From positions 186,001 to 250,000 of the forward strand of contig OU744451.1 of assembly GCA_916610825.1 (NCBI GenBank): a DNA stretch of 64,000 nucleotides, in the 5' to 3' direction. Shown in pieces: positions 49,701-61,217 of the stretch (the first letter of the stretch is position 1; the number at the start of each line of letters is the position of its first letter). The stretch is from Haliclystus octoradiatus. Lineage: Eukaryota; Cnidaria; Staurozoa; Stauromedusae; Haliclystidae. The notes under the pieces were generated by a model. That model was not told where the DNA came from. It ran no database searches and worked only from the letters and a program-made list of their open reading frames with translations. Both the position numbers and the translations under genes were made by a program.

Positions 49701-51391
49701 ATACCTGCTATAAAGACCACCCATCTATAGTGGCCAGTACAGTAATATACAAAAAGTACTTTTCTATTGAATCTATCCTGCATATTCAGTAATACGCAAA
49801 TCATTATTCTGTTAGATCAACCCTGTATATAAAGACCACCTGTATATAATGACCAGTAAAGTAATATAATAAAATCATTTCTCTATTGAATCAATCCTTA
49901 TGTAAAGTTCATCTGTCTGATGTGAATGTGAAGTTGGGCCCTTTTATTCATATAACTTAGTTGCTTATATGGATCAGTCAGTATATATCGGCTCTCCAAA
50001 CTGCTATGTATACATCGCTTAAACCCCTGAGTTGACAAATTCAATATTTACGCTGTTGTCTGTCTGTCTACCCTGTGTCGACCAAGTATCTATATTACCT
50101 TCAAGAAACACTAGCCATGTTTTACTGCTTGTATTTCGTCTAAGATAATACCTAAGAAAACAAAATTAAAATCAAATCAAAACTAAACGAGGTAGTGACA
50201 CCTTTGATGTTTGTTTTAATTCTCGGATCCCTTTATCTCAAATGCAAACTGACTCTCGCTCTTTATGGTCTTTATGAGAAGTTTATCGCTAAAATAGCCG
50301 TCAGCACGACATTGAAAGTGTCACGCTATATTCTTAACTAAAGAGATAGCTTCTGTCGGCATGGTATTCAAAATATGCTTTAGCAAAGCCACGCCCTCAA
50401 TAAATGTTGATTTCTTCGTTAAGCTTTTTCAGGGATTTGTCATTTGACTGTGAAATGATTTTGCTATTTTTAACATTTATAATTATTAATAAATTAGCAG
50501 CAATTTTCTGACTATTTAAACAAGTTATCGTTAGCTATTTATGGGACTGGCGTATCTCGTTGGGAAGTCAATTTTAAATTTGGAGAATCAAAAACTTCAT
50601 TTTAAATTGACGGACAAATTATTGTGTGAATGTAGGACGGTGTCAAAATAGAATTTCTATTGAAGGATTTATTTTAGTTTGATAATTTGGCCTCGAATAT
50701 TCTTAATGAATTTCCCATTATTTTAATGGTATAATTCGATTTTCAAGATTTTGAAACGATTAATTAATTATAAGATTCTGATCTTTTGACTTGGCTCTGA
50801 AAAGGGTTATCAAAATGATGCTGTACGTATTTATGAATATTGTAGCATTTATCTCATCAGGTGTTATTGGACGAATTCAAATAAACATGACACATGAATT
50901 ATCAATAAAAATTAAGTTAACAACATCGAGAAGAGTATGTTACAGTTTGAAATTTTATATATATGTTTTTGCAGAATCATTGTTGGCATCAAAGTAGGAT
51001 TAATCACAAAGCCTGATGATTGTAGGTTTTGTGACGTACGACTTAATATTCTCATAAAGAGAGAGAGTATAACTGTTCCATAGATTGTAGCTTTATGGTC
51101 AATAACTGACCTTACACAATCTTAGTTAATGTTTATTAAGACTTACCCAGCACGGGAGCCATCATTACACGATGTTTGCGTATTTTCAAGACGGTGCAAA
51201 GTCATCCAGCTATGTGTGTTCTTATTTTCTGGTTCACAACCAAAATATTTACGGATTAATTGTGCAGGCAATCCAGTAAAACTCACACTTGAATTTAAAC
51301 ATTTTGGTAATCTTTTTGCTGCAGTCGTTTTAGTAGCAATAGTAGTAATAGTTACCAAAATATAGATGATGACGTTGAAATAATTAGCCAT
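43756..51391 (-). CDS. NOTUM: NOTUM palmitoleoyl-protein carboxylesterase
   Basis: Secreted serine hydrolase that removes palmitoleate from Wnt and so switches off Wnt signalling. Eleven minus-strand exons: 51391-51147, 50151-50099, 49050-48949, 48311-48251, 47337-47276, 46300-46198, 45795-45604, 45416-45316, 44898-44736, 44486-44439, 44095-43756; 489 residues (human 496). A hydrophobic N-terminus (MANYFNVIIYILVTITT) serves as signal peptide. Marks in order: SCNDGSRAGYYL, WLVFLEGGWYC, YIPYCSSDVWTG, LLFAGSSAGG, GLVDSGWFLDNK, CYYGYVLYPTV, NWLYDIAQ, FAPSCIAHTV, RHWLRTRVEGS and the Cys-rich tail IDSCEMPQCNTECP. The triad maps to Ser209 (its codon split by intron 6), Asp317 and His371. The Ser-Asp spacing of 108 residues equals the human one. 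The tiny exon 10 (48 nt) carries the catalytic His. Several introns hold repeats. The last exon ends with an MLQQMLARLGKTPES tail. Confidence 0.94.
45040..45180 (+). mobile_element. Possible tRNA-derived SINE in NOTUM intron 8
   Basis: TAGTGATGCTAGTGGTTATT then GATTCAACCCCTAGGATGG resembles A- and B-box sequences. It is followed by GGGGCATCCAGCCACCTCGG, similar to the segment after the tRNA head in many SINEs. B box is one base off consensus. Confidence 0.4.
46407..46812. repeat. 51-bp minisatellite, 8 copies, NOTUM intron 5
   Basis: Eight head-to-tail copies of a 51-bp unit containing GGAGTTATGGAGCAGTTGAA and TTCAGGTCTACAAAATACGA, 95% or more alike. Because 51 is divisible by three and the unit lacks stops, both strands show a 130-codon frame; these frames are artefacts of the repeat rather than genes. 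Confidence 0.93.
49708..49920. repeat. Dispersed repeat, ACCACTATA family, inverted, NOTUM intron 2
   Basis: Two or three units with ACCACCCATCTATAGTGGCC, TTTTCTATTGAATC, ATATAAAGACCACCTGTATA and CATTTCTCTATTGAATCAAT. This is the reverse complement of the arrangement at 18575. Confidence 0.55.
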
Positions 51392-54300
51392 GAAATATGT
51401 TGCAGTAATCTTTAATGATGATTATGTGACGAGTGAGTTGAGCGCTGTAATTGTAAAAAGTATGCTGTAATTATATTTCCTTGTACACATATAAATAGAT
51501 AGATAGATATATACGTCATGTGTGTTGCTGCTATGTTTTCTTTACTGTGTGTAATGGATGATAATGGCAGATTATCGTATAGATAAGTTTGTCAAATATT
51601 GCGATTAACGAGAACTATATAAATCGAGATATTTAAAAACCATCATCTATAGTGTTGTTAAAGGTTAGCGGTTAATTCTTGTCGGTGTTTGACCTGACAT
51701 GGGTGTTCGATGCATTAAATTCAATCCAACATTCATAAAAAATACCACTATTTAATAAAGCGTTACTGTGGTTGAATGTAGTCACGTGATATTGTGACGA
51801 CATTAGTTGAATGGAATGTCGGTAATTCTACGACACGCGCCGAATGCCGGTCTCAGTGGAACCTAGCTATACGGACATTAAAAATGTCGGCATTTTTCTA
51901 AACATGTTAAAAGCTATGGAAATGTTAAGTAAAAACGCAATCAAAATGATTAAACATTGCCAATATCCCCTTGGTTTGTTATCTAGCACCGACATTAAAA
52001 CTACACGACAGCAAATGATGCATCTATACTTGTAGATTCTATTTTATGTTTGTATGCTCAAATATGACCTTAAAATGCTACGCTAATTTATATAGAGTTA
52101 TTTCACATTCTGCGAATTGATAACATAATTTCATCTAACCGCTAAGTTGTCCACGTTGATGGTACCTAGTTATACCGGGACTCAACAAAATTAATGTTTC
52201 AAGATAAAATACATTAAAAAATGTTTCTCGCTGTAATCAAATGACCTACCTGAACATTAAATTAATTAAGTTAACTTAATTTCTCATCATTTTGTTAACC
52301 AGTATGTCCGTTCTCTCTTGTGATTTCTTCGAAATGATTGAATTCGATTAAATACCTCCAATTTTATAACAAGAATTCTTTCAAACGCCCACAAAAGCTT
52401 TATAATTAAGAATTAACAGCACACACATAAATCAATATGAGGAAACCTTAAAAATTTACAGATTTGAAATTTATAGCTTAAATTTCACTTAAATTCGTCG
52501 TGATGTCGGTAGGAAAAAGTATTACTTACTAATAAACACAACGGGACAGAGAGTTGACATAGGAAATTGTCGCTTTCCACAGAACACCATTGTGCGGTAT
52601 TTTACGGCCATATTATCTTAAATATCCGTGTCGCTTACTATAACAGTATAATGTTAACCGACTTAATTAACATTTTTATTTATAATAGTTTTGTCTTTAT
52701 ATAACTTTACTAGATAGATAAAGGGCAGTATACAAAAAGTAAAATATTAAATGATAATGCATTTTTTGATCAATTATAGATGCGGCATTTTCGTACCGGT
52801 ATAGTCAAAAGAAATGTTGTGTTTAAAAGTTGAATAAACCGCTTGTTTATTATAGGTACATTAATCTTAATATTTTATAACGTTAGTTTAGTTATAAATG
52901 AAGTGGCAAACGCTTAATGGCTATCTTTACAGTATAAATATAATTGTTTAAATACTTGCGGTAAACATGTGAAAAAAGATTTTGAAATTTGATCAAAAAG
53001 TCCTGAATGAAATATTTTAATGAAAATCACTTTCGTATAGGTAAATCCTACAGGTGATATTACAGAGCGGTATCATTTCTTCTCGTTTTTGGTGGCGTCT
53101 TTAGAGAGCGTATTGTCGTATTATACAAATCAAGCATGGCGGCGTTGAACAACAAAGGATTGTCAAAGTATGCCGATACATAAAACATTATTTTAAAGTC
53201 ATCAACTGGGGCTTCGACCAACTGTGAAACACATCGATTAGCAGATCGATTTCATTTCTGTTTGTAAACTGCTGTGTAGCGTGCCAACCAATCACTGAAT
53301 GTTACATTTTCTATTGACCAATAAGATTTGATAATTCACGTACTTTCTACCTCACTCACAATCATCCAAATCTCGTATTCACGGTTTAAAAAAACAGTGT
53401 TTTCCATGATTCTTCATTTTTATTTTGAATTTTAATTTATATAAATGATTCTCCCATCGAATATTGTTCTGCATTTCATTTGCAACATTCCTCAGGTTGG
53501 AGCGTCCCAAACTTGAAGAGTGGTCCTTCGCAGTTTTATGATCTAACCTGTTTCTATAACTTGTGTCTGATGCCCTTTGTTATTGGCTTGTGACCAGGGA
53601 TGGATTTTATTGATATACGTTTTCTCAATTCAAAATTTGCTTAATAATTTTCATAGTATTACCACACAGAATTTATTGCTAAAACCTTAGTGTCGTGGGC
53701 AATAGTTTCTAAGGCTACAATTGACTATTAACTTCTCGCTGTAGTAAATGCCGATATCAAAAGCTTTAAGCATTTCTGAACCGATGGAATACCCGAGAAT
53801 GCCGATTTAGAAACGCAATCTAATAACTTTAAGCTATCTCGTTTCATGCTGCTAAAATTAATAAGAACTTGTTTATTGCAATCGAGGCTTGGTTTCATCA
53901 AGATTGACGCTGGGGACACAATTTTAATCTAAATTTATAGTCACCGCCGTCGCAGTCGAGTAATAACTCAAACAGTTATTTTAGCACAGATGTTCATGTA
54001 AAACACTGGGGATTTTTGTGTACAAAAGAACGTCATACAGTAACAAAACACGATGTAAATTGCAACAACCTGACAGTGATTTACAGCTTCAGAAAATATT
54101 TTATAAACTTAACTACGCAAAATATTGTTAAACTGTTCTCTGTGACAGATGTTTCCATAAAACAAAGCAAAACACACAAGTATTATACTTACATCTGTGA
54201 CAACCAATAGAAATGTGTATTACAGTTGTAAACTCTCGAGTGGTCTATATATAGCTACAAAGCAAAGTCCATGGATAATACCCGTAGATTAGTTATCTTC

Positions 54301-56813
54301 ATCGTAATGTTACAAGACAACTTCTACATAAACATCGGATATCTTCAAATATATCCTATAAGCATATGATGTATGTGTACTGTAATGTATTAAATGTATT
54401 TCAGTTCATAATGACAAAACATACCAAATCAAATCAAATGATTCGATTATTTTTGAACTTATAGAGAATAATCACAACTTCGATATTACTATAAATTTTA
54501 TTCGTTTTCAAGAAGATATTCCTTGTTTTAAGATTTTATCCCTTTGTGTACATCACTCAACGCACGTATTAATAACCAGATAGAAAAAGAGAGAACAAGA
54601 GAACCACGCTGAGTGAATTGTTTACACGAAGATTCTTCTGTTAAATGATTTATTACCACACAATTCTTCATAGGACCATTTATCATTTTCACTGACATCG
54701 TCGTTGTCAATATATCTATAAGAGATCAAAATGTTGTCCTAATTTGGAAGAAAAATAAATATATGTGCGGTATTTTTTCAGAATATTTTTCTCACATTCT
54801 TGTCAATCTTAGATCTCTCAAAAGTGTTTAATTCATGGTAAATAAATACATTGGTAGCGGACTCGGAAGAAAATCGTCTTATTGTGCTTTCATGGTCATT
54901 AGGAGAGAAATTATGACCCCGGATATTGATTATTGAATTCTATGAAGAGTTTAAGCTCCGGTTTTATTTTTATGAAAAGGTCACTCGACGAAACAGAGAA
55001 ATCGTTTCCTTCCGGGTTGCTCAGACCTCAGATAAATTGGCTCGTACTTTGATTGAATGTACATTACAGTACTCAGCTGAGCTTGATCAAAGACGGGGGT
55101 GTCGTGCATTCGTGTGTATACAAACCCTACATACAAACCCCCATGCACTGCCTGCTAACAATTGGGTCATATAAGACAGTAATTGTATTCTCTTGTTTCA
55201 ATTTTGGAATATGATCAAATCATAGGCCAGGCTTGACATTATCTAAAACATTAAATGAGTGCCATCTAAGGATGGCGGATGGAATGATCCAGAGGGAATT
55301 GCATTGTTAGCAGCTGCGGCGTATTGCTGCGCATTGACAATCAAGTACTATAACTGTTCCTTATCCGCTTTTATCATTGCACGGAGCTTGGGTTTATAGA
55401 AACTAGATACTAGATAATGTACACACTTCATTATTCGCTATTATCAGTTCAACTGGAACATGATAGAAGGTATAGTCAACTGGACGGTGATTGTTTAATT
55501 AAGAATTATTTCAAAACAATCTTTTATTAACTTTTTATTTGGCACATTACCAGTTACCTGCAGAATTGATTATATAAAAGCATTTGATTGCCAAACCATC
55601 ATACATCCACGTGCGATCAATGATTCTATTCAGAACATGATTCTATTAAGCGTAGGATTAAGCGTAGGTCACATGGCCCGTGCCGCCGAATTCATCAAAA
55701 CTTCGTCTCCAAATATATATAGGATTATGTTCGACACATGCAAGTGATACCAGTTATAAATGAATTGGATTCAAAGCTTTATTATTTTGTTTTGGGAGAA
55801 AATCGAATCGCGAACATTGCATTTATAAGATTGCAATTTAACCGATAAAATCTCTTTGATTTCAGCACGATTAAAATCAGATTCAACTGTTTATAATTGT
55901 TTATTCAATCCTTATTATATTATGTTGAACATAGAAATCCTACAATCTATTATTTATACAAATAAAGAAATTATAGACAAGCAGGGTGTCGCCAGCGGGA
56001 TGAAGGATTTGTTCTGTCGTTGTTTATAGCTCGGGTTTTCAATTTGAATATAGATTCTGTAGAAGCTTTGTTCTGCTTTTCTTTCCTGTTTTAAGCGAGG
56101 GAAATTCTGAATATTGATTAACTGATCGGATCAATCATCGATATCTATTGAATTTGAAACAAAATAACCAAAATATGTAGAACGTCAATTGCAATGTAGC
56201 GTTTTTAATGTTGCTGCTCACATGAATATTTGGACTCCGTTAAACTCGACAATTGCATCTAGAGCTGGTTTGCCCCTTGCCTCAGCGGATGAATTAATTT
56301 AATTGAGAACTGCGATTATATAACGGACACGATGCTCCTTATTGAGCATGCCTAGATAGTAATGAACCTCACCAACAAACAAGGCCAAGAGCGCAATCTT
56401 CATATGCGATACAACAATTGACAATAATGGTTAAGCCAATTCTACAAATGCAAATAAAATGCCAGCCAGCAACCTCTCATTTCTCTCACAGAGTAAAATT
56501 CATCTATCTGCTGTGTCTCTGACAGGATCCCTGAACAAGGTCTTTTTTACGATTGCCGCACAGAATTCTTTCGGATTCTAAATGCCACTGTTGTGTGGAC
56601 AGCATGGGTACAAGACCACACTTGAGTGACCATACTAGTAGATGTGAACGGATCATTGGATTCTAGAGGAACAGTATCATACCTTCCCCGCTATATTCCC
56701 CCTGGCAAACAACTCTAATGCCGATTATTCCCACAGCTATGAGGCTCTTGGATCATGTCATTAACGATCTGATGCTCTGAGCCAATATGCCGTACTTGGG
56801 CATCCGTAGTTGG

Positions 56814-57472
56814 CAGAGCCATCTATTTGCAAGAGTTGAGACATTCTTTCATGTGCCGCTATCGTCTCCTATTGGACAGATGCCAGTCATGTGATTTTTT
56901 GGACGCCATTCGTGTTCTTTCGGAAACAGGTTTCTTGTTTTAAGCGAAGCGCGCGAAAAAAATACAACTTCTATTAGTGAAAACAAACATAGGCTATTAA
57001 ATTATTAATTGTGGTGTTAATAGACGCGATAGTAATCGAAAAAAAAAACAGGTAATCGAAATAAATGTATTGTTTACTAGAACTAGAAAACAGGAGTCTT
57101 TGACTGCAAAGAGTAAGCGTAAAATGGTAAAAGATGTCGTCCACAAACTCCTTTCCATTTAGCAATTCAAATAGCATTGATCTGTATTTACTCTCGAGCA
57201 ACATGCTGATGAGATCGATAACATAGTATACATTGAAGTAGATATTTAAGCTAAAATGAGAGTTCAGCAAATAAATATGGAGAAACACAACTATTAACTG
57301 GTTATATTAACTCTTGTTAAACGATCGCAAACCATTTCACACAGTTCCAAAATGGCTGAAAAAAACACAACATTCTCCTGCACATGCGCACTGCTAAAAA
57401 CGTGCTCGGGTCCAGGCCAAAAAAAGACAAAAATGGCATGAGTGTCCCAACTCTTGTAAATAGATGGCTCTG
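56814..57472. mobile_element. 659-bp hAT-like non-autonomous element with 8-bp target duplication
   Basis: Begins CAGAGCCATCTATTTGCAAG and ends CTTGTAAATAGATGGCTCTG. It is flanked by GTAGTTGG at 56806-56813 and again at 57473-57480. The terminal repeats match for about 30 bp and share the first 17 bp with the 78-bp element at 6073-6150, so the same transposase probably moved both. No transposase frame is present. Confidence 0.88.
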
Positions 57473-58969
57473 GTAGTTGGGCACCGAGAGTATTGCTTCA
57501 ATCGTTCTTAGTTGTTAGTGATAATAATACAAGGTATTAAATTGTGAAAATATACCAAACCCTGCTAATGCTAGATATGAAATAGAATATCAACCGAAGT
57601 ATATTATTAGACAACGCCCTGGAAACAACGTCAAGAATTCATGACTTATATAGCACATCATGTTTTACTTTGGTATAGCTGAAATACTTCTTGATTTCCC
57701 GGTAACGGAATATCTGTATCAGTTCGCCATTGCGACGTACGTAAGACGCGGACAGACCACAAATAAATAAATAAATAATTTAATGTATTAACAGACCGTA
57801 ATATTAAATAAGAGGATAATTAATTTTGTTACACTGAGAGATGAAATATACAACAAGGTGTGCTGTGCAAGGAAAATCGCATCATAAAAACCGCAATAAC
57901 CTTTAAGAAGGAAAAGCAAGTCTAAAAAACCAAATTTATTTAGTAAAATGTGATAAACTCCATAAGATTGATGATTGATGTAGCGACAGTTAAGTTGGCA
58001 GAGACAACGATGTCAGGATTGCCACAGCTTGATTTAATTAACAGTAGTGTAATCAACATGTGTGGATTTTGATCAAGGAGGAATGAAAGCAATGAATGTT
58101 TGCATGTAATCTTTTACGATCTTTTAGCTGTTACGATTGTTATCATTCCGACAGATTTTTATTGTAGCTAATGATGGATAAGTCGTAACAAACAAACCAA
58201 TCAATTATAATAGCCATCCCACATTATAGATAAATTAAATCCAATGGCACTAAAATGAGCCGGAGTGAATATTGCTGGTATATAGTTGTTAATTTTTAGA
58301 AAGAAATGCCTTCTTGCAATTGTGTATAATAGGTTTTACTAGGAGTGTTACAAAGGACCAACGAGAAAAGTTTTTTCTGTGGGCGTCTTTCTACCCTAAA
58401 TGACATAGTCACAGTCACGTTGTGTTACTGTTAATAGATATCTGCTACTATATATAAAGTGTATCTATTTCAAAGGACATTTTTACTATTATTTCTTCAT
58501 CGTTCCTCTTAATTATACAAGAACAATGGAACATTACTATATATATAATTGAACAAAAACAAATTCTATGCCTGCATAAGTTCCCATGATGCTATACATA
58601 CTGCATAGCCAGTGACACTGAAAGAGCAAAGTTTTTGTGCGGGGAAATCATTAGCTATGGAACGTATTTGTGCACCCATATCTATTTCCAATTATGGAAA
58701 TTAAGTTTAATTTTAAAATTATTTACAGTTTTCGCCGAACGGTTAACTATAGAGATAAAGAATTGTAAATAGTTATACAGCCTAAGGCAACAGAGTATCG
58801 ACACATAATTATTGGTATTGGAATATAAAAAGTTCATCATCAGCTTCAACAAATTTATTAATTATTTTAAAATATAAAATCAGATCAGCAAACATTCTTC
58901 TTTTTTCCAGGCTATCTAGGTCTATATTAACAAAACGTTGATTGTATGTGTTAACTCTGACTGAGGCTC

Positions 58970-59370
58970 AATATAGTAAATCATTCTCATAGTAAATAAT
59001 ATGTTAACTCTGGATCATTATAGTAAATCATTCTCATAGTAAATAATATGTTAACTCTGGATCATTATAGTAAATCATTCTCATAGTAAATAATATGTTA
59101 ACTCTGGATCATTATAGTAAATCATTCTCATAGTAAATAATATGTTAACTCTGGATCATTATAGTAAATCATTCTCATAGTAAATAATATGTTAACTCTG
59201 GATCATTATAGTAAATCATTCTCATAGTAAATAATATGTTAACTCTGGATCATTATAGTAAATCATTCTCTTAGTAAATAATATGTTAACTCTGGATCAT
59301 TATAGTAAATCATTCTCTTAGTAAATAATATGTTAACTCTGGATCATTATAGTAAATCATTCTCTTATTA
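58970..59370. repeat. 47-bp minisatellite, about 8 copies
   Basis: Near-identical units containing TCATTCTCATAGTAAATAAT and ATGTTAACTCTGGATCATTA, period 47 bp. The last three copies carry TCTTAG in place of TCATAG, so they were probably amplified together. Confidence 0.92.
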
Positions 59371-59739
59371 AATTTTCTTTCAATTGTTTCTATTGAATCG
59401 ATGTCTCTTTTTCGTGATGGTGGAAAAAAAACATTTCTCCAACAATAGCGAAAAAACTGAAATGCCAGGAGAAATCGGGTGTAATTGTAGGAAAGATGTC
59501 TGCTATATATATATGCTGGAAAATCACGAAGCCTTCTCGTAGAAAACAAACTGTACATTTTCACGATAAGTTAAACTATTATTAAACATCCATGTTCTTA
59601 TTCCTATCCAAATCCCCTTCTTGTTTTTAAGTTTCTCTATATAAATAAATATTATAATAATATAATATATAATATGAGGTGAACACATATGTATGTGAGA
59701 GTGCTCAATGTTTGTTAAGACAGAGCACAATATAGAATA

Positions 59740-59894
59740 GACACAAAGATGATGCAAAAGCCTTTTCCGTTACTCGGAGTTTCACGAGTTTACTTTGCGT
59801 TCATCTGACGGTTTACTAAAAAATTAAAACATACCACTATACAAACGCGTGAAACTCCGAGTAACGGAAAAGGCTTTTGCCTCATCTTTGTGTC
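59740..59894. repeat. 155-bp foldback repeat with 47-bp arms
   Basis: The left arm 59740-59786 (GACACAAAGATGATGCAAAA, then GCCTTTTCCGTTACTCGGAG) and right arm 59848-59894 are reverse complements at 46 of 47 positions, with a 61-bp spacer. A relative of one arm lies in Brachyury intron 2 (5036-5090). Probably a short MITE. Confidence 0.88.
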
Positions 59895-59935
59895 AAATCT
59901 ATAAATAAATATTATAACTTTTACCATGTATCAAA

Positions 59936-59953
59936 TGATGATGATGATGATGG
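59936..59953. repeat. ATG trinucleotide microsatellite
   Basis: Run of about six ATG/GAT units just past the foldback repeat. Non-coding. Confidence 0.7.
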
Positions 59954-60327
59954 TTATATGTTGGATTCATAATATCGAACTGACTAAACTCGAGCGTGTA
60001 AAATCGCAATGGGTATATATCGATTAGTTGTTATTGGAGGATTACACGGGCAGTTACAATGTTCAAGCTAAGCTCGGCGGTTCATCAACAGGCCTCAACA
60101 AGGATTGTTAAATGTTTTTGTATTTCTTTCTTGTAAGACCTTGTAAGAGGCTCTCCAATGAATTGTGTCCAATGCTATCCATTGTGCTTTAGTAATGATA
60201 TGCGCGCATAGACGGGAAATTCACGTTGACATTACATAACAAAGATTTTACACGATTACCGGTGATTTGGATCACGATATAGCCGATTATGATACGACAT
60301 CACATGGCAAGAAAGATACTTTAAACC

Positions 60328-60480
60328 TGCATATAACAGTCGTCACTCACCAGTAGTAACCAGCAGTCTGTATAAATTGACGAATATGCACAATGGTCTT
60401 TGTATATTACTGAAGTGGTCACTAGACAGGTAACCGTAAAGCAGGATCCTAATATGGTATAGTTGACTGCTATTTTAGAA
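60328..60480. repeat. Dispersed repeat, ACCACTATA family, degenerate
   Basis: Contains CTGCATATAACAGTCGTCAC, ATTACTGAAGTGGTCACTAG and ACAGGTAACCGTAAAGCAGG. Recognisable as a worn copy of the family only by phrase order. Confidence 0.35.
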
Positions 60481-61217
60481 CGGATCAACCTACCGAGTGC
60501 CTGAATTACTGGGCAATGGGGGGAGGGAATTTGTAAAGTTCCTCCATGGTTTATATACTTGCGCACATTTGATCAGTTTATAAAATACTTTGGAAAACAT
60601 TTAGACTAAAATTTTGGTTCTCTTTTGCGGGAAGACAATACTGTACTATTATTTTCAGAGTCTAGAACTCACAAAAATTTCAATAAATTTATACATATAA
60701 TATCAATCAGTATGATCAATTCAAATAATGATGAATTATTAATGAAAATATATATTTTCGTCTCGTATAGTATTCTCATGAGTTTGTATATATTTTATAG
60801 TTCTTTTAAATGTTATCTAAAACTTTTTAACGATATCCTAATCTGAGATGATACTGCAATCCGGCTGCATGTAATCAGATATCTTTATAATCAAGACTTT
60901 TTTTTCAATGTTTTAAGTTATCTTTTTAATTAGTTAGATACAGGGTGTATACGTGTTTGTGAAAATAACGAATGGTTGCCATGGTATCACTATTGTTGAC
61001 AATGATTACGTTGAACGTGAGCCTGAAAAATAATTGAAAATAAATTAAAAAGAATGATAACTCTATGTTCTTAAAGCATATATGGTTGAGATTTAAGAAC
61101 AATGACTCATACACACACACGCTATTCATTCTATGAGAACTATATTACTCAGTAAGAAAGTTCAGCTGAGCTTGCACTATATCCCTGGTCGATTTCATGA
61201 AATACTAATAAATCGGT

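Larger units (their letters stand above)
51392..61217. other. Gene-poor 9.8 kb between the R-spondin-like gene and NOTUM
   Basis: No exon with family resemblance or a multi-exon frame was found on either strand. The part next to 51392 should carry the NOTUM promoter. Named contents are a hAT-like element (56814-57472), a 47-bp minisatellite (58970-59370), a foldback repeat (59740-59894) and a dispersed repeat (60328-60480). Frames such as 54926-55174 and 56974-57288 look random or lie within transposon sequence. Confidence 0.5.

Noticed and set aside
54926-55174. 82-codon frame in the gene-poor spacer
   Set aside because: No recognisable motif, no flanking exons and no codon-usage support.
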